From the NCBI GenBank assembly GCA_965212545.1, contig CBDBVB010000015.1, positions 124,001-188,000 on the forward strand: a DNA stretch of 64,000 nt, in the 5' to 3' direction. Positions 48,176 to 57,514 of this stretch are shown here, piece by piece (within the stretch, counting starts at the first letter, position 1; each line of letters starts with the position of its first letter). The notes under the pieces are model-generated. The model did no database searches, was not told the origin of the DNA, and saw only the letters and a list, made by a program, of their open reading frames with translations. The DNA is from JABDIP01 sp965212545 (GTDB lineage Bacteria; Pseudomonadota; Alphaproteobacteria; DSM-16000; Inquilinaceae). The position numbers and the translations under genes were made by a program.

Positions 48176-49066
48176 ATGTCCTCCGAAATCCCGATCCTGC
48201 CCGGAATCGGCGCCATCGCCGAGCGCTACGATGGCCTCATCCTCGATCTATGGGGCGTGGTCCATAACGGTCAGCGGCCACTGCCGGGGGTGATCGACTG
48301 TCTGGAAAAGCTGCGCGCCGAGGGCAAGACTACCTGCCTTCTGTCCAACGCGCCGTTTCGGATCGACGCCGTGATCGGCCGGCTGGAAGACATCGGCGTG
48401 CCCCGCGGCCTGTACGATCATCTGATGAGTTCCGGCGAGGTGACCCACGACGCGCTGGCGGTCCCGCACGACGAATTCCACCGATCGCTCGGGCGGTTCT
48501 GTCTGCATATCGGGCCGCCGCACCATGCCAGCGTCTATGAGGGGCTGGATTTCGAGATCGTCGGCCGGCCGCAGGACGCGGATTTCGTGCTCAACACGGG
48601 CATTCTCGACGCCGCGGATACGGTCGAGGACTATGCCGATCTGCTGGCGGAGTCACGGGCGCTCGACCTGCCGATGGTCTGCGCCAACCCGGATCTCATG
48701 GTCATGGTCGGCGACACGCCGTCGATCTGCGCCGGCGCGCTGGCCGGGCGCTACGAGGAACTGGGCGGCCTGGTGACCTATCACGGCAAGCCGTACCCGT
48801 CGGTCTACCAACGATGCTTCGCGCTGATGCCGGCGGTCGACCGGGCCCGCATCCTGGCGGTCGGCGACAGTCTCCGCACCGACATCGCCGGCGCCAACGC
48901 GGTCGGCATCGACAGCGTGCTGGTCGCCGGCGGCATCCATGCCGACGAGCTGACGGCCGGCCATGGCGGTCCGTTGGACCCTGGCAAGCTGGCCGGCGCC
49001 GTCGCCGAGAGTGGCCACCGGCCGACCTATGCCGGGCCCGGGCTGATCTGGGAACCGGCGGCGTAG
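48176..49066 (+). CDS. HAD-superfamily hydrolase, TIGR01459 type
   Basis: 296 residues with NagD-like architecture. Motif 1 DLWGVVHNG (nucleophile Asp), motif 2 in CLLSNAPFR, and the C-terminal ILAVGDSLRTDIAGANAVGIDSVLVAGG with the acidic metal ligands. The long cap domain and the HxxxxxP GLIWEP ending are those of the TIGR01459 group found mainly in alphaproteobacteria. The substrate is unknown; sugar phosphates or nucleotides are typical for the class. The start at MSSEIPILPGIG is chosen on family length. Confidence 0.87.
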   Translation: MSSEIPILPGIGAIAERYDGLILDLWGVVHNGQRPLPGVIDCLEKLRAEGKTTCLLSNAPFRIDAVIGRLEDIGVPRGLYDHLMSSGEVTHDALAVPHDEFHRSLGRFCLHIGPPHHASVYEGLDFEIVGRPQDADFVLNTGILDAADTVEDYADLLAESRALDLPMVCANPDLMVMVGDTPSICAGALAGRYEELGGLVTYHGKPYPSVYQRCFALMPAVDRARILAVGDSLRTDIAGANAVGIDSVLVAGGIHADELTAGHGGPLDPGKLAGAVAESGHRPTYAGPGLIWEPAA

Positions 49067-49067
49067 C

Positions 49068-49334
49068 ATGGAGGCGAGCCATTGGCCTTTCTACGCGGTC
49101 CTGCTGATCGGCTATGTGGTCTTCGTCTTCGTGCTGGCGCGCGAGGTGTGGTTCGGCTTATGGCACGGCCGCACCGGCATCTATTGGCGCGGCACCATCC
49201 TCAAGGCGCGCAAGGTCGTCTACGAGCGCAGCGAAACGCCCTGGAAGTTCGGCTTCGCGCTGGCAGCCAATCTCGGCCTGCTGATCGCCTCGCTGATCCT
49301 GCCTTTGCTGATGCTGCGGTCGCTCGGCGAATGA
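49068..49334 (+). CDS. Small membrane protein of unknown function
   Basis: 88 residues, with two predicted membrane helices (FYAVLLIGYVVFVFVLA and FALAANLGLLIASLILPLLML) flanking a basic loop GRTGIYWRGTILKARKVVYERSETPW. There is no recognised family. It starts one base after the HAD gene stop codon, so it is very likely co-translated with it. Confidence 0.68.
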   Translation: MEASHWPFYAVLLIGYVVFVFVLAREVWFGLWHGRTGIYWRGTILKARKVVYERSETPWKFGFALAANLGLLIASLILPLLMLRSLGE

Positions 49335-49347
49335 CGGATGCGGCGGG

Positions 49348-50620
49348 TCACGTCACCGCCGCACGGGTCTTGAACTCGGGCCGGTCCCAGGCGGCGGTCT
49401 CCATGATCTCGCGCAGCACGGCCACCGCGTCCCAGATGTCGGCATAGCCATTGTAGAGCGGCGCGAACCCGAAGCGGATCAGGTCCGGGGCGCGAAAATC
49501 GCCGATCACGCCCCGGGCGATCAGCGCCTGCATGATGGCGTAGCTCTCCGGATGGGCGAAGGAGACCTGGCTGCCGCGCCGCGCCGGGTCGCGCGGTGCG
49601 GCCAGATCGAAGCCGTACGCACCGCATTGCTGCTCGACCAGGGCGATGAACACATCGCCCAGGGCGGCGGATTTGGCGTGCCGGTCTTCCGCCGACGCCT
49701 CCAGCAGCAGATCGACGCCGCATTCCAGCGCCGCCACGGCCAGCACCGAGCGGCGTGCTGCAGATCATCCGGCGGATATCGGGCGCCGGCCGGTAGTCGA
49801 GTTCGAAGGCGAAGGGTTCGGCATGCCCAAGCCAGCCCGACAGGACCGGGCGCACCTTGTCCTGCCAGCGTCTGGCGACATACAGGAAGGCCGGCGCACC
49901 GGGGCCGCCATTGAGATACTTGTAGCCGCAGCCGATCGCGAAGTCGGCTCCGTTCCCCGCTGCACGGCCGCCATCCAGGCCGAGCGGCCGGTCGAGATCG
50001 ACCGGGATCGCGCCGGCGCTGTGCGCCAGATCCCAGATCACCAGCGCGCCCTTGTCATGGGCCAGATCGGTGATCCGCGCCATGTCGTGACGCCGCCCGG
50101 TGCGGTAGTCGACCTCGGTCAGCATGACGACCGCGGTGTCGTCGTCGATGGCACTCGCGATGTCTTCCTGGTCCTCCAAGCGCAGCCGGCAGCGCTCGCC
50201 GATCAGCCCGGACAGGCCCTGGGCCATGTACAGATCGGTCGGGAAATTCTGCCGGTCCGACAACACTGTCGTGCGGCCGGGGACGAGGTCCAGCGCCGCC
50301 GCCAGAAGCTTGAAGAGGTTGATCGCCGTGGTATCGGCGACCAGCACCTCGTCCGGCCTCGGCGCCGATCAGCCGGGCGATCTTGGCCCCGACCGCGTGC
50401 GGCGCCTCCATCCAGCCGCGCGACAGCCAGCCACGGATCAACTCGCCGCCCCATTCCTCGCGCATCACCTGTTCAACGCGGACCGGCGGTGGCCTTCGGG
50501 CAGGGCGCCCAGGGAATTGCCGTCCAGGTAGATCACTCCGTCGGGTAGGGCGAAGCGGTCGCGGAACCCGGCCACCGGGTCGGCGGCATCAAGGGCTTCC
50601 AGGTCGGTGCGGGAGATCAT
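49348..50620 (-). pseudogene. kynU: Kynureninase, frameshifted
   Basis: PLP enzyme cleaving kynurenine to anthranilate and alanine in tryptophan breakdown. The start MISRTDLEALDAADPVAGFRDRF, YLDGNSLGALP, the long clean middle (VADTTAINLFKLLAAAL, VIWDLAHSAGAIPVDL, and the PLP lysine in GYKYLNGGPGAPAFLY) and the end (VSFAHPESYAIMQALI, RFGFAPLYNG) are all recognisable. Frames change near 50490, 50355 and 49760. No other kynurenine genes lie in the window. The overall length (about 424 codons) is normal, so the breaks may be sequence errors. Confidence 0.88.
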
Positions 50621-50688
50621 CGGGGCGGCCACGGGACATGCCCCTCACTTAGCCGGCACCGGCGGGACCGAAGCCGCAAAGGGCGCGG

Positions 50689-51321
50689 TCACTCCGCCGG
50701 CTGGTGGGCGTGCGCCGTGGTCAGTTCGCCGAGCGCCTGGCGGATGATCTGGGCCGCGGACCACAGGAACAGGCAGGACATGATGCCGGCGACGATCAGG
50801 TCGGGCCAGCCGGTCTGGGTCGCCCAGACTCCGCTGGCCGCCAGCACCACGGCCAGATTGCCGATCGCGTCATTGCGGCTGCACAGCCAGACCGAGCGCA
50901 CATTGGCGTCGCCGTTGCGATACTTCAGGAGCAGAAGAACGCTGGCCACATTCGCGGCGAAGGCCAACACGCCGATGCCGCCCATCAGCCCGGCGGCCGG
51001 CAGGCCCAGCACGAAGACCTCATAGGCCGTGGCGCCGGCCACCCACAGCCCCATGGCCGCCAGGCTGAGACCCTTGAACAGGGCGGCGAGCGCCCGCCGG
51101 CGCAGCGGCATGCCGATCACCGCCAGGCTGATCGCATAGGTCGCGGTATCGCCCAGGAAGTCCAGGGAATCGGCCTTCAGCGCCATCGATCCGGCGGCGA
51201 ATCCGGCGGACAGCTCGACCGCGAACATGGTGGCGTTGATCGCGATCACCGCCCACAGCACGCGGCGATAGGTCTTCGAGACCCCGTCGAACTGCACGTC
51301 GCTGCCGCAGCATCCGGCCAT
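50689..51321 (-). CDS. Cation transporter of the CDF type
   Basis: 210 residues, six predicted membrane helices. It starts MAGCCGSDVQFDG, with an AAGGAGA site 9 bases ahead; the GTG 39 bases further upstream would fall at the predicted transcript start and is rejected. AGSMALKADSLDFLGDTATYAISL carries the two-acidic metal site of helix 2 and SVWLCSRNDAIGNLAVVLAASGVW the helix 5 site (D-x3-N). It is a divalent metal exporter, divergent from a MerR gene, so likely induced by the metal it exports. The long C-terminal cytoplasmic domain of many CDF proteins is missing. Confidence 0.87.
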   Translation of the reverse strand: MAGCCGSDVQFDGVSKTYRRVLWAVIAINATMFAVELSAGFAAGSMALKADSLDFLGDTATYAISLAVIGMPLRRRALAALFKGLSLAAMGLWVAGATAYEVFVLGLPAAGLMGGIGVLAFAANVASVLLLLKYRNGDANVRSVWLCSRNDAIGNLAVVLAASGVWATQTGWPDLIVAGIMSCLFLWSAAQIIRQALGELTTAHAHQPAE

Positions 51322-51368
51322 CGCCGATTTCTCCTTGTCGCGGCCCGTGGCCGCGCTCACTTAGTCTA

Positions 51369-51399
51369 TATCTACAGTCTCTAGTAACTTTAGGTTCAA
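51369..51399 (-). promoter_or_regulatory. MerR-type promoter of the metal exporter
   Basis: On the minus strand, TTGAAC (51399-51394) and TAGATA (51374-51369) are separated by 19 bases, the overlong spacer typical of MerR-activated promoters. The imperfect dyad CTAAAGT...ACTAGAG sits in the spacer, where the regulator would bind. Confidence 0.6.
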
Positions 51400-51414
51400 G
51401 GAGGTTTTTTCATC

Positions 51415-51867
51415 GTGTCCGAAGATCTGACCATCGGCCGGCTGGCCCGCGAGGGTGGCTGCAAGGTCCAGACGATCCGCTATTACGAGCAGATCGGGCT
51501 GATGCCGGAGCCGGCCCGCACCGAGGGCAACCAGCGGCGCTACACTCCCCGCCACGTCCAGCGCCTGGCCTTCATCCGCCATGCGCGCGAGCTGGGCTTT
51601 CCGCTTGAGGCGGTGCGCGAGCTGCTGAGCCTGTCCGACGATGCCGACCGGTCCTGCGCCGCCGCCGACGCCATCGCCCGCGACCATCTGGTGGCGGTGG
51701 AACGCCGCCTGGCCCGCCTGACCGCCTTGAAGGCCGAGTTGGAGCGGATGATCGAGCAGTGCCGCGGCGGCAGCATCGCGGAGTGTCATGTCATCGAGGT
51801 CCTGGCCGACCACAGCCACGCCCATTGCCTGACCGATCACGGCGCCAATTCTGAGGAGCGCCGGTGA
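51415..51867 (+). CDS. MerR-family metal-responsive regulator
   Basis: 150 residues from a GTG start with a perfect AAGGAGG site. The winged helix-turn-helix (TIGRLAREGGCKVQTIRYYEQIGLM) and dimerisation helix are typical. Candidate metal ligands are Cys81 (DDADRSC), Cys116 (EQCRGG) and Cys124 (AECH), with His/Cys at the end (DHSHAHC). Cys81 favours divalent-ion sensors (zinc, cadmium, lead) over copper sensors, which have serine there. Divergent from the CDF exporter, it should twist the 19-bp-spacer promoter when the metal binds. Confidence 0.9.
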   Translation: MSEDLTIGRLAREGGCKVQTIRYYEQIGLMPEPARTEGNQRRYTPRHVQRLAFIRHARELGFPLEAVRELLSLSDDADRSCAAADAIARDHLVAVERRLARLTALKAELERMIEQCRGGSIAECHVIEVLADHSHAHCLTDHGANSEERR

Positions 51868-51952
51868 ACCGCAGGCCGGTTCGCCGGCAATTGGCCGGCC
51901 GGGCAGTATCGATTAACCGCGGCTGCACGGGTGCCGGTAGACTGGACCGTGA

Positions 51953-52903
51953 ATGTCATTCGACGGAACAGCCCGGTTCGCAGGTCATGGTCCCTTTTCA
52001 GAGTCCCAGTTCATTCCTTTGCTCGCTTCCTGGCGGTCGCCGACGCCCGTCCCAGAAAGACTTGGAAAGGCCGGGTGCAGGCGGCCGCTGCAGCTCCTGG
52101 CTCTGCCCACGGTCATTGGAGCCGTGCTCTTTCCGATGGCCGCGGCCGCCGATGCGGCACTGGATCGCGCGCTGTTCGAGCGCCTCGAGATGGTGATCGC
52201 GAATGACGATATGCCGGGGCTGCGCAGTTTCGCGCGCCGACAATTCGGCGGGCTGTTGCCAGACGGTGCCGACTGGTGGCGGGAACACCTGTTGAGGCAG
52301 CTGCCGCCGGAGGCTGCGAGTCTGCCGCCCGATCAACCTGTCGGCGTTCTGGAACTGGAGGCGTGCGGCCCGCTGCTCAGCCGGTATGGAATCGCCGAGC
52401 GGGACGACCTTGGTTTCGACTATGGGGATATCGATCGCATTCGAGTAACGCTGGCCTTGGACGGCACCGGTCTCGGAGTGGACGTTTCGCTTGAGGCCAT
52501 GAATGCGCTGCGCGATGGCGAAGACGGTCACGCGTTGAGAGCCCTGAATACGCGCCTATACCGGTATTTCGCCGATGGGCGGACGGATGCGATCCTTATG
52601 GTCCTCGATTTCTCGGAAGGGTGCGGATCAGAAATCCCATCGAGAGTGTCGATCGAATCCGCGCACAAACTTCATGCCATTAGCGTCATTCCGGACTTCT
52701 ATTTCTCCGTTTGTGAAGATCTCTTTGCCGATCCGTGGGACCCGTCCCTGTGCCCGTGGTGGGATGCGGCGCCCGAGCAACTGATGGTGTCGGGCCTTTA
52801 CCAGTGGCAGGGGCGGCTGCGCTCGGGCGAATTGCGCAGCGGGAGCATTCAGGTCGATCTGGACGAGTCCGATTGGAACACGCAGCGGATCGTATTGCCC
52901 TGA
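51953..52903 (+). CDS. Uncharacterised exported protein
   Basis: About 316 residues as opened at 51953. A hydrophobic segment, PLQLLALPTVIGAVLFPMAAAADA, ends in an AAA-DA cleavage-like site near residue 67, so the true start may be further downstream. The mature region is acidic and Trp/Cys-poor, with DGADWWREHLLRQLPPEAA and DPSLCPWWDAAPEQL. I recognise no family. There is a 56-bp gap after the next gene's tail and no operon partners. Confidence 0.55.
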   Translation: MSFDGTARFAGHGPFSESQFIPLLASWRSPTPVPERLGKAGCRRPLQLLALPTVIGAVLFPMAAAADAALDRALFERLEMVIANDDMPGLRSFARRQFGGLLPDGADWWREHLLRQLPPEAASLPPDQPVGVLELEACGPLLSRYGIAERDDLGFDYGDIDRIRVTLALDGTGLGVDVSLEAMNALRDGEDGHALRALNTRLYRYFADGRTDAILMVLDFSEGCGSEIPSRVSIESAHKLHAISVIPDFYFSVCEDLFADPWDPSLCPWWDAAPEQLMVSGLYQWQGRLRSGELRSGSIQVDLDESDWNTQRIVLP

Positions 52904-52967
52904 GGCAAACCGACCCTCGTGCGGCGGCGGGCCCCTGGATCTCGGGTATTCAGAGGTCTGTGGAGGC

Positions 52968-54035
52968 TCAGCTGTCGGGGGCGTGCAAGGTTTGCTGTTC
53001 ACCCTTGATCGACGCCCGGGCGTCACGGAACGAGACCAGCCGACGCTGGGTCTCGTCCCACAGGGCCAGGCGCACGCAGGACAGGCTCTGAAACAGCGTG
53101 ATCCGGCTTATGCCGCGCAGATCGGGATGGTCACGAAGCACTCGCGGCAGCCGGTAGAACGGGATGCGGCTGCACAGATGATGGACATGGTGGACACCGA
53201 TATTCGCCGTGAACCAGCGCAGAACCGCCGGCAGCTCGTAGTGCGAGCTGCCGTGCAATGCCGCCTCGTGCAGGCTCCAGGAGCCGTCATGCGCCCAAAG
53301 CGTCCGTTCGAACTGGTGCTGCACATAGAACAGCCACACGCCGATCGAGCCGGCCAGCAGCGTGATCGGCAACTGCACCAGCAGGAAAGGACCCAGCCCG
53401 ACCAGCCAGATCAGGGCCGCAACGACACCCGCCGTCGCCAGGTTCGTCACCATCGGGCTGATCCAGCCCCGCATGCGCCCACGGACCATGCCCATGGGCA
53501 CCCGGTGGCGCAGGATGAACATGTAGGCCGGGCCGATCACGAACATGACGAACGGGTGCCGATAGAGACGATAGCGAAGCCGGCCCCAGAACGAGCGCTC
53601 TCGATACTCGCGCACCGTCAGGGTATCGATGTCGCCGATGCCGCGGCGCTCCAGATTGCCGGAGCTGGCGTGGTGGATTGCGTGGGCGCTGCGCCAGGCG
53701 TCGTATGGCGTCAGCGTCAGCACCCCGATCGCCCGGCCGACCCAGTCGTTCATGCGACGGTTGCGGAAGAAGGCGCCGTGGCCGCAATCGTGCTGGATCA
53801 AGAACAGCCGCACCAGAAACCCGGCGGCCAGCACCCAGATCAGGAGGGACAACTCCCAATAACCGAAATGCACGGCTGTCCAGGCAATGGCCCAGAGCCC
53901 GGCGAATGGCAGCAGCGTGACGATGATCTCGAAGATGCTGCGGGTGTGGCTGGGCTCGCGATAGCGGGAGAGAATCCGTCCCCAATGCAGTGCGCCGGTC
54001 GACGGGGAAGTGGCGGTCGGGGTGTTTTGCGGCAT
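52968..54035 (-). CDS. Fatty acid desaturase, acyl-lipid type
   Basis: 355-residue membrane di-iron enzyme introducing double bonds in lipid acyl chains. The three histidine boxes are HDCGH (in IQHDCGHGAFF), HAIHH (in RSAHAIHHASSG) and HHVHH (in NIGVHHVHHLCSRIPFYRLP), matching the delta-12-type (DesA) group. The VQHQFERTLWAHDGSW stretch before the third box is typical. Start MPQNTPTATSPSTG at 54035. Position and regiospecificity cannot be told from sequence. The gene next to a cold-shock gene would fit membrane fluidity control, which is inference. Confidence 0.9.
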   Translation of the reverse strand: MPQNTPTATSPSTGALHWGRILSRYREPSHTRSIFEIIVTLLPFAGLWAIAWTAVHFGYWELSLLIWVLAAGFLVRLFLIQHDCGHGAFFRNRRMNDWVGRAIGVLTLTPYDAWRSAHAIHHASSGNLERRGIGDIDTLTVREYRERSFWGRLRYRLYRHPFVMFVIGPAYMFILRHRVPMGMVRGRMRGWISPMVTNLATAGVVAALIWLVGLGPFLLVQLPITLLAGSIGVWLFYVQHQFERTLWAHDGSWSLHEAALHGSSHYELPAVLRWFTANIGVHHVHHLCSRIPFYRLPRVLRDHPDLRGISRITLFQSLSCVRLALWDETQRRLVSFRDARASIKGEQQTLHAPDS

Positions 54036-54200
54036 CACATATTTGGCTGGAATCGTATCGGCGGATCCATGACGGATGGCCGCAGAAATCCTCATCGAAG
54101 ACGGCGATACGGGTCGTCTTCGATGGTCATGCCGAAGAGCCGCCGCCATCGGCATGCGGCGGCTCCAGAATCGGCGAGGCGGCCGTAAGGCCGCCCGGTG

Positions 54201-54410
54201 CTAGACGAGTTCGATCGTGCCGACGGCGGTCTTGCCGCTGCGCGGGTCGAGCTGCGTATCGAACTTCACCTGCTGACCTTCCGACAGGCCGCTGATGCCG
54301 GCGCGCTCAAGCGCCGTGGCGTGTACGAAGACGTCCTTTTCTCCGTCGGTCGGCTGAATGAAGCCGAAACCCTTCTGTGCGTTGTAGAACTTAACGGTGC
54401 CCGTATTCAT
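54201..54410 (-). CDS. Cold-shock domain protein (CspA family)
   Basis: 69-residue OB-fold RNA chaperone. RNP1 KGFGFIQP and RNP2 VFVHATAL are intact, with the start MNTGTVKFYNAQ. It binds single-stranded RNA and prevents structure at low temperature. The ATG at 54410 is taken over an upstream in-frame ATG at 54425 because the family begins MxTGTVKFY. It has a long upstream gap, typical of csp leaders, and a GC-rich inverted repeat past its stop (GGCGGCC...GGCCGCC near 54178-54196). Confidence 0.93.
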   Translation of the reverse strand: MNTGTVKFYNAQKGFGFIQPTDGEKDVFVHATALERAGISGLSEGQQVKFDTQLDPRSGKTAVGTIELV

Positions 54411-54718
54411 GGGGTGACCTTTCACTAACGGTTTGCGTATGGGATCCGGCGCACGAGGATTCGTGGCCCTTTTCCCGGGTCGTTGATTTTGGAGAGAAAG
54501 TCTGAAACGTACGCACCCGTTGGCAACGAGGCGAAGCAGCCCAGTTATCCGGCCAATATCGACGAGTGGACCATAAGCGCGAAGTTGGGTAATTCCAAGG
54601 CATTGTGTCAGAGCGCCCGGTCCTGCCGAGTTCGAGGCCGGCCGCTGCCATGGACGCTGCCCGCGCAGGCCGAATATAATCGCCCGGCCGGCAGGGGCCG
54701 GCCCGGAGGGATACGACT
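54411..54718. other. Divergent leader region between cspA-like gene and methylmalonyl-CoA mutase
   Basis: 308 bases with no recognised gene. It must hold the cold-shock gene promoter and long 5' leader on the minus strand and the mutase promoter on the plus strand. I saw no clear riboswitch fold, including no convincing cobalamin box, although the mutase depends on B12. Confidence 0.4.
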
Positions 54719-56869
54719 ATGAGCGGCAAGGGCAAATCGGGCCTGGATGCCTGGCACAAGGCGGCGGAAAAGGAACTTCGGGGCAGCACGGCCGATCATC
54801 TGATCTGGCGGACCCCCGAGGGCGTCGCGGTCAAGCCGCTCTACACGAAGGACGACCTGAAGGGCCTGTCGGCGGACAGCCTGCCCGGTTTCGCGCCGTT
54901 CCTGCGCGGGCCGCGCGCCACCATGTATGCCGGCCGGCCCTGGACGATCCGGCAATATGCCGGGTTTTCCACGGCCGAGGAGTCGAACGCCTTCTACCGC
55001 GCCAACCTCGCGGCCGGCCAGATGGGGCTTTCGGTCGCCTTCGACCTCGCCACCCATCGCGGCTATGACAGCGATCATCCGCGCGTTGTGGGCGATGTCG
55101 GCAAGGCCGGGGTGGCGATCGATTCGGTCGAGGACATGAAGATCCTGTTCGACGGCATCCCGCTCGACCGGATGTCGGTATCGATGACCATGAACGGCGC
55201 GGTGCTGCCGGTGCTGGCCGGCTTCATCGTCGCCGGCGAGGAGCAGGGGGTGCCGGTGGAGACGCTCTCCGGCACCATCCAGAACGATGTGCTCAAGGAG
55301 TTCATGGTCCGCAACACCTATATCTACCCGCCGGCCCCGTCGATGCGGATCGTCGCCGACATCATCGAATACACCGCGGCGCACATGCCGAAGTTCAACT
55401 CGATCTCGATCAGCGGCTATCACATGCAGGAGGCCGGGGCGACGGCGGTGCAGGAGCTCGCCTTCACCCTGGCCGACGGGCTGGAATATGTCCGCGCGGC
55501 ATTGTCGAAGGGGCTGGACGTGGATGCCTTCGCGCCGCGCCTGTCCTTCTTCTTCGGCATCGGCATGAACTTCTTCATGGAGATCGCCAAGCTGCGTGCC
55601 GCACGGGTGCTGTGGGCCGAGCTGATGGAGAAGCGCTTCCAGCCCAAGGACCCGCGCTCGATGATGCTGCGCACCCATTGCCAGACGTCCGGCGTCTCTC
55701 TGACCGAGCAGGACCCGTACAACAACGTGGTGCGGACGACGGTGGAGGCGATGGCCGCCGTGCTCGGCGGCACCCAGAGCCTGCACACCAACGCCTTCGA
55801 CGAGGCGCTCGGCCTGCCGACCAGGACCTCGGCCCGCATCGCCCGCAACACCCAGCTGATCCTGGCCGAGGAGAGCGGCATCCCGAACGTGATCGACCCG
55901 CTGGGCGGCAGCTACTACGTGGAGTCCCTGACCGCCGCGCTGGTCGATGCGGCGCGGACCCAGATCGACGAGGTCGAGGCGCTGGGCGGCATGACCAAGG
56001 CGGTGGAGTCCGGCCTGCCCAAGCTGCGCATCGAGGAAAGCGCGACCAAGCGCCAGGCCCGGATCGATCGTGGCGAGGAGACCATCGTCGGGGTCAACAA
56101 ATACGTGCCGGAGGCGCCCGACCATGTCGAGGTGCTGGATATCGACAACACCGCCGTCCGCGAGGCACAGATCGCGCGGCTGAAGGCGGTCCGGGCCGGT
56201 CGCGACGAGGCCCAATGCCGGGCCGCGCTGGAGGCGCTGACCAAGGCGGCCGGCGACGGCACCGGGAACCTGCTGGAGCTGTCGGTCGAGGCGTCGCGCC
56301 GCCGCGCCACGGTCGGTGAGATCTCCGATGCGCTGGAGACGGTTTTCACCCGCCACCGGGCGGTGATCCGCTCAGTCTCCGGCGTCTACGGCGCTGCCTA
56401 TGAGGGCGATGAGGGCTTCGAGCGCATCCGCGCCGAGGTCGAGGACTTCGCCGACGCGGAAGGCCGGCGGCCGCGCATGCTGGTGGTCAAGCTGGGCCAG
56501 GACGGTCACGACAGGGGCGCCAAGGTGATCGCCACCGCCTTCGCCGATATCGGCTTCGACGTCGATGTCGGTCCGCTGTTCCAGACCCCGGACGAGGCGG
56601 CCCGCCAGGCGATCGAGAACGACGTGCACGTGATCGGCGTGTCGTCCCAGGCGGCCGGCCACAAGACCCTGGTCCCGGCCCTGACCGAGGCCCTGAAATC
56701 CCAGGGCGCCGACGACATCATCGTGGTGTGCGGCGGCGTCATCCCGCCCCAGGATTACGACTATCTGCTGAAGGCCGGCGCCAGCGCCATCTACGGCCCC
56801 GGCAGCAACATCCCGATGGCGGCCAGCGAGATCATCGGCATCGTGAAGCAGCGTCGCAAGGCGGCGTGA
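54719..56869 (+). CDS. scpA: Methylmalonyl-CoA mutase, single-chain
   Basis: 716-residue adenosylcobalamin enzyme converting methylmalonyl-CoA to succinyl-CoA, the end of propionate use. The (beta/alpha)8 domain has PFLRGPRATMYAGRPWTIRQYAGF, VAFDLATHRGYDSDHPRV, SGYHMQEAGATAVQELAF and RTHCQTSGVSLTEQDPYNNVVRTT. The C-terminal B12 domain has the DxHxxG motif in LGQDGHDRGAK, with the cobalt-ligand His597, then PLFQTPDEAARQA. It is a single polypeptide of the ScpA type. No epimerase or carboxylase genes are adjacent in the window. Confidence 0.97.
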   Translation: MSGKGKSGLDAWHKAAEKELRGSTADHLIWRTPEGVAVKPLYTKDDLKGLSADSLPGFAPFLRGPRATMYAGRPWTIRQYAGFSTAEESNAFYRANLAAGQMGLSVAFDLATHRGYDSDHPRVVGDVGKAGVAIDSVEDMKILFDGIPLDRMSVSMTMNGAVLPVLAGFIVAGEEQGVPVETLSGTIQNDVLKEFMVRNTYIYPPAPSMRIVADIIEYTAAHMPKFNSISISGYHMQEAGATAVQELAFTLADGLEYVRAALSKGLDVDAFAPRLSFFFGIGMNFFMEIAKLRAARVLWAELMEKRFQPKDPRSMMLRTHCQTSGVSLTEQDPYNNVVRTTVEAMAAVLGGTQSLHTNAFDEALGLPTRTSARIARNTQLILAEESGIPNVIDPLGGSYYVESLTAALVDAARTQIDEVEALGGMTKAVESGLPKLRIEESATKRQARIDRGEETIVGVNKYVPEAPDHVEVLDIDNTAVREAQIARLKAVRAGRDEAQCRAALEALTKAAGDGTGNLLELSVEASRRRATVGEISDALETVFTRHRAVIRSVSGVYGAAYEGDEGFERIRAEVEDFADAEGRRPRMLVVKLGQDGHDRGAKVIATAFADIGFDVDVGPLFQTPDEAARQAIENDVHVIGVSSQAAGHKTLVPALTEALKSQGADDIIVVCGGVIPPQDYDYLLKAGASAIYGPGSNIPMAASEIIGIVKQRRKAA

Positions 56870-56896
56870 CGCCGATCCGCTCTCGCGAGCGTGCCG

Positions 56897-57514
56897 CTAC
56901 CCTCGCGGCTCGCTGAGCAACGCGTCCAGATCCTGGCGGACTTCGTTGGCCAGGGCGCCCGCCAGGCTGGCGGGCGGGACGGCGCGTTGGGCCTGTTCCA
57001 GGGAGATGGTCGCCCAGTTCTCCGAGTCCGGGATTTCGGCGCTGCGGCGGGCGATGTCATAGTCGAGCGGCGTGTTGGTACCACTCCGTCGGTCCTGGAT
57101 CAGCAATTGCGCCTGCATGAAAAGAACGCAGGTCTGGCGGTGGGCGAGGCCGCCTTCGCAGAGATAGGCGCCGTCCACATTCACCCGGATCAGCACATCG
57201 GCGGCTGCGCGCGCGGTCTCGGAATCCGGGTCGATCAGGTCGACCCGGGCGTTCGGCGCCTGCCTCCGAAGGACGTCGCGCACCGCCTGTCCGACCGCGC
57301 GGTAGGCGTCCGGCACATCGATGTTGGGGCGAATTGCCAGGCGACCCTCGATCGAGGTGTCCAGGACCTTGATGCTGTGACCTACATAGGCGATCCCGAC
57401 CGTCGCGCTGTCTTCCAGGGTGCTCTTCACCTCTTTGAGATTTGGCGCGCAGGATCCGGCGAGCAATGCGACGGCCAGGAAAAGGCCGGCATGGTGGCGG
57501 CGACTTGGATGCAC
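56897..57514 (-). CDS. Uncharacterised lipoprotein
   Basis: 205 residues if started at the GTG at 57514; the open frame extends upstream but without signal-like sequence. LAVALLAGSC is the lipobox. The mature protein has TVGIAYVGHSIKVLDTSIEGRLAIRPN and AADVLIRVNVDGAYLCEG, compatible with a periplasmic beta-sandwich of the type seen in small envelope lipoproteins, but I do not assign a family. It converges with the mutase gene. Confidence 0.68.
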   Translation of the reverse strand: MHPSRRHHAGLFLAVALLAGSCAPNLKEVKSTLEDSATVGIAYVGHSIKVLDTSIEGRLAIRPNIDVPDAYRAVGQAVRDVLRRQAPNARVDLIDPDSETARAAADVLIRVNVDGAYLCEGGLAHRQTCVLFMQAQLLIQDRRSGTNTPLDYDIARRSAEIPDSENWATISLEQAQRAVPPASLAGALANEVRQDLDALLSEPRG

